From contig NW_025335268.1 of NCBI RefSeq assembly GCF_004798865.1, positions 97,127,066 to 97,191,065 of the forward strand: a stretch of 64,000 nucleotides of DNA. Direction: 5' to 3'. Source of the DNA: Varanus komodoensis (lineage: Eukaryota > Chordata > Lepidosauria > Squamata > Varanidae). The stretch's first letter is position 1. Each line of letters starts with the position of its first letter. Under the pieces are notes generated by a model. It saw only the letters and a list, made by a program, of their open reading frames with translations. It was not told the DNA's origin and ran no database searches. Of this stretch, positions 60,464-64,000 are shown piece by piece. The position numbers were made by a program, and so were the translations under genes.

Positions 60464-61904
60464 AATATATTTCAGTTTCAGAATTTAGAATCTCTTTTGG
60501 TGCTGAAATAGATGAAGGCAGTTTTCATATGTGATGAGAGGTTAGACTTCGCCTGACATACAAGATAATGGGCGCATACAGATTAGAATTTGGGAGACAC
60601 AAAATAAGAGCAAGAATGGGGCAATGATTTACTCAGCCATTTAAAAAGATAGTTCTGTGCTGGGTACCCTCAGGCAATATGCATCTGGCCTGTGGCACAC
60701 AGTTAATATTTCAACTGCTTTGAGGTTGGGCTGAATATGAAATATCCACTGAGGAGGAGGAGGCCTGAGGCAGTTTCTTGGGACTGGCAGCATACAGGCA
60801 ACCATGGGCTTGCTCTTACTCTTATTTCTTTAGGCAGCAGCCAACCAATTTGGGGCTGAGATTTTTTTTCTCTGCCACTTTTGAATCTTTTTGATTAGAA
60901 TTTTAGCCCTTGGCTTGTTTCATGTAAATAGGTGTACAGCATTTTTATTGCCACTGGTGTTTCTTAAACTGTTCCTAGGTTTGTATAAACTTTGCCAAAG
61001 TTGAGCTGTTGGATCTACTTATTCCTGCTAGGCAGTCAACCCTAAAGCAAATCAACTGAGAAATGGAGGAATGTTGATGTGCTTCAGCACCAAACCATAA
61101 AGCATCTCAATAACAGTATTTCTTACTGCTGGAGTAAAAGTTGTCATCTAGGTAGTGGCTGTGTCACTGAGGGTGTGTCAGCCTTTTCCAAAAAGAATAA
61201 ATCAGATGAAATAAGCAAACTTGTGAAAAACAGGTAATAGATAAAACAGTAACTATATCTCACAAGTTAGAACCAAGTAGTCCTACAATAGAAGAAAGTA
61301 CAAATGGATTGTGCAATAATGCCTTTTAATACCAGAGTGAATCAAAACCAAGTATCTTTTAACCTATAGTCTTCATTAGTGTGAATGTATACAATAAGAA
61401 ATAAAGTACAAGGGCATGTACACACGTTTTTCAAGTTTCTTAGATCTATTGACCATTATAAAACACTGCAGTGTCTCCAATAATAGAGGCCCCAAATCCT
61501 CATGCTTTGCCTGACCAAAATTTAAATGCCAAAGCAGGTGTATATTAAAATGCTGTAGAACTGGAAAGGGCCCTTTGGTTCCACTGTGAATATATGGTAT
61601 TGGAAAAAGCAAGGAGCTGTTGTGAACATGTGCCAAAAGGCAAGCTTTGTAAAACGAAGGCCCTCAGGAAGCTTCCCTTTCAGGAACTGAGAGGGTGGGC
61701 TGTTTGTTGTTTCCTAAGTGACTTCCGTGCACCTTCCTAAGAGCCTGCATCCTCAGCAGTGACCATTCTTTCACCTTCTAAAACTGAAAGGACATTTTCC
61801 TCTTTTCCTACATAGATCATTCCATCTTTTCTAAGTATAACTGAGGTTAAGCTCTACAATTTAGTGAGTCTGATTTCAGCCTGTGTGTTGCTGGGCTCTA
61901 CACA

Positions 61905-62800
61905 TTTATTTAATTGTATTTTTATACTGCCCATTAGCCGAAAACTATAACAGGGTAAAACATAAAATCTCTAAAAACTTATCTAAAAACACATTAGTGC
62001 AATGAAGAGGCACTTGACAATGAAAACAAAGAGGGTGCCTACTGAAGAGCAAACATCTAGGGAAAATAAAAATGTCTTCCATATGGTGTCAAGAAGACTA
62101 CAAGTAGGCATCTTCTGAAGAGGTCATGTCACACCCAAGGTGCTGTCACTGACTTGGTCCTCTCCTTAGTAGTCATTCTCATTTGTTGGGGCAACCAGAA
62201 AGGCCACTAAAGAGGACACTAGGAACTGGATATATTGATAATAACAATGCTTCAGGTAACTCGGCCCCACACTTTAGGGCTTTGTAGGTTAAAACTATCC
62301 CACACAAAGCCTGAATCTGACAAGAACAGTTTCAAACTTTTAAAATGGGAATCCTAATCTGATAGGAAACTTGGCTGTCAGTCTTAATTCCTCAAGTACA
62401 CCTGGTTTATATATGCTAATGTATGTCTCTCCTGAGCCCCCTGCACCTTTTGTCCCTATCCATTAAACCCTTCATTTTCATTATCACGTGCCTCTCACAA
62501 ACTGCTTACATGACTAATATAAAAGCATTTTGTACAGAATCCTCCTTCGTCCCTTTTGGACTACCTACATGCTGCATTTATTTCCTGCAAGTCTGAATAT
62601 ACTGTAAATGATCTTTTGATTGTACGCCCCCAGTGCATTTGTGTTCACAGTCTCTCGACAAGATCAGCACTTTGAATCTGGCCGCAAAACTGACTGGCAA
62701 CCAGTGCAGATCACAAAGCACTGTCCTAAAATGACCATGTTGGCCAGACTCTGTTAATAATCTTTCTGCTCTCTTCTAAACCTGCTGAAGTTTCCAGATT
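61905..62800 (-). mobile_element. LINE 3' region (L2/CR1-like), antisense, diverged
   Basis: The left side is the inverted tail TTTATTTAATTGTATTTTTA, then ACTGCCCATTAGCC. Further on, GGGCTTTGTAGGTTAAAACT and AGCACTTTGAATCTGGCCGC, then AAAACTGACTGGCAACCAGT, are typical of this repeat type. The segment at about 62350-62640 between these blocks looks unrelated, so this may be two fragments or one with an insertion. Confidence 0.6.
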
Positions 62801-64000
62801 GCAAAGGTGGAACTAGACCACGAAGTTTTAACTGCCACAACTTGTAAGATACAGGGTACAGCTCCTAAACTAACTACCATTCCCAGTAATCTTGAAATAC
62901 AGTATTAGCAATAATAACAATTGTCCCTACAGTTCATCTACCATTCTCAATCTTCCTGGACTTGCTTTCATTTTTAAATACAAATTTAAATACATGTTTA
63001 GATAGAAAAATATGAAAAATATATATCTAATTTGTACAGTTCGGATCTCATTCAGTTTGTGTGTTAGTACACACAAATTTCATAACCTTCTCAGACTATC
63101 ATCTATTGTGAGAATACTCTGTGATAACTATACATGAATGGACCGAAAATGTGTAAAGCCTTACAAGAAAATTCATCAGATTTGATGGTGATAGTCTTTT
63201 CTGACCTTCACATCCATTCCTATAGTTCATTATACACAAGCCATGTCTGATAAAGGATGTAGCAATGAGCAAAGAAAGCTCACCTTGTTGCTTCTCAGCT
63301 GAGCAAGATGTAATTTTTGCTCTCCAAGTCCACCACCCACAGCCACCCCCTCAGGCCTTACAATCTATCAGCACCGATTCCGCCCTCACCCCCTGCTGTC
63401 CCGCCTCCCCACCAACATGCCTCCAGCCAAAACAGATCATGCATTTAGAAATACTATGTAAATTTAAGGATGTTTGGACTTTTGAGGTCTAACTTCCCCC
63501 TTTCTTTCATGAAGCTGTGCAAGTGCCCTTTCTCAGAGCAGGAATTTGCTCAGGATTTCAGACATTCCAGTCCATTCACATCCTAACACCATTTCCCTGG
63601 GAGGGGCATTTATGAGCTGTCCCCTATAAGTCGCGGGGAGAGGCTGCATAGCATTCTTTCGGTGTCTTGGGTCCCGGTATGATCAGGATCAGCTGTTCAT
63701 CTGCATTTGCAAGATCCTCAGTCATTTCATTCTCTAGCCAGACTCTGCTTTTTTCAGCTCTGCCCTATCCAAGTTGTGTTTGTGAGGGCTTAGCCAGATT
63801 ACTAAGTAACACTTCCTGGAACTTGCTATAAGCATTTGCTTGGCCCCCACACAATCGTTGGTTTCCTGCTTAGGCTAGTCTGAAACCCATTAGGAGCATT
63901 TACATGCAGATTCTTCTGTTTAATGAAAAACAAAGCAGTTCTTCTCTTTCTCCACCCCCAGCCTGCCCCCAGTCAGGTCATTGGTCCTAGTAGAGCAAGC

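Larger units (their letters stand above)
59556..64000 (+). other. Intergenic region after SUFU
   Basis: No exon was recognised. It contains an old antisense SINE (about 60290-60463) and a LINE-derived stretch (about 61905-62800). The last 700 bases are somewhat more GC-rich. TRIM8 is the expected next gene in mammals, but its RING-domain exon is not in the window. Confidence 0.6.

Noticed and set aside
63250-64000. First exon or promoter of TRIM8
   Set aside because: Mammalian gene order predicts TRIM8 downstream, but I see no RING-domain coding sequence or strong CpG island in the last kilobase.

Overview
The window is vertebrate nuclear DNA, almost certainly from a squamate reptile (lizard or snake). 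It is AT-rich, has a very low coding density, and its only host gene is split into short exons with GT-AG introns. The squamate call rests on a full-length Sauria SINE (12814-13162), a BovB LINE 3' tail, tRNA-derived SINEs, many CR1 and L2 LINE pieces, and DIRS retroelement fossils.

The host gene is SUFU (suppressor of fused, the negative regulator of GLI transcription factors in Hedgehog signalling), on the plus strand. The window holds its last six coding exons, numbered 7-12 by analogy with the 12-exon human gene: 1795-1948, 3777-3888, 28674-28808, 29866-30004, 48332-48400 and 52757-52846. Joined, they encode residues 253-484 (human numbering) with intact phases, consensus splice sites and the normal stop. 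A long 3' UTR follows, perhaps to an ATTAAA at 59533. Exons 1-6 lie upstream of the window. From about 59.6 kb to the end I find no gene, although in mammals TRIM8 follows SUFU.

Layout: 1-1794, end of intron 6. 1949-3776, intron 7 with a 213-bp hAT MITE. 3889-28673, the 24.8-kb intron 8, with a DIRS fossil (about 5.6-11.35 kb) split by L1, SINE and LINE insertions, hAT remnants, the Sauria SINE, and a nested CR1/hAT/LINE/MITE stack (16.2-20.8 kb). 28809-29865, intron 9. 30005-48331, intron 10 (18.3 kb), with an L2 reverse-transcriptase fragment, a second DIRS fragment, a BovB tail and two CR1 segments in opposite orientation. 48401-52756, intron 11. 52847 to about 59555, the 3' UTR. After that, intergenic DNA with old SINE and LINE pieces.

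I found no evidence of an undescribed gene system. The most interesting signals are the two copies of a CpG-rich 213-bp hAT MITE with perfect 8-bp target duplications, the nested transposon stack that gives a relative order of insertion, the recognisable inverted ends of the DIRS fossil, and the full conservation of the regulatory lysines and serines of SUFU. Comparisons with human SUFU and with repeat families were made from memory, not by database search.
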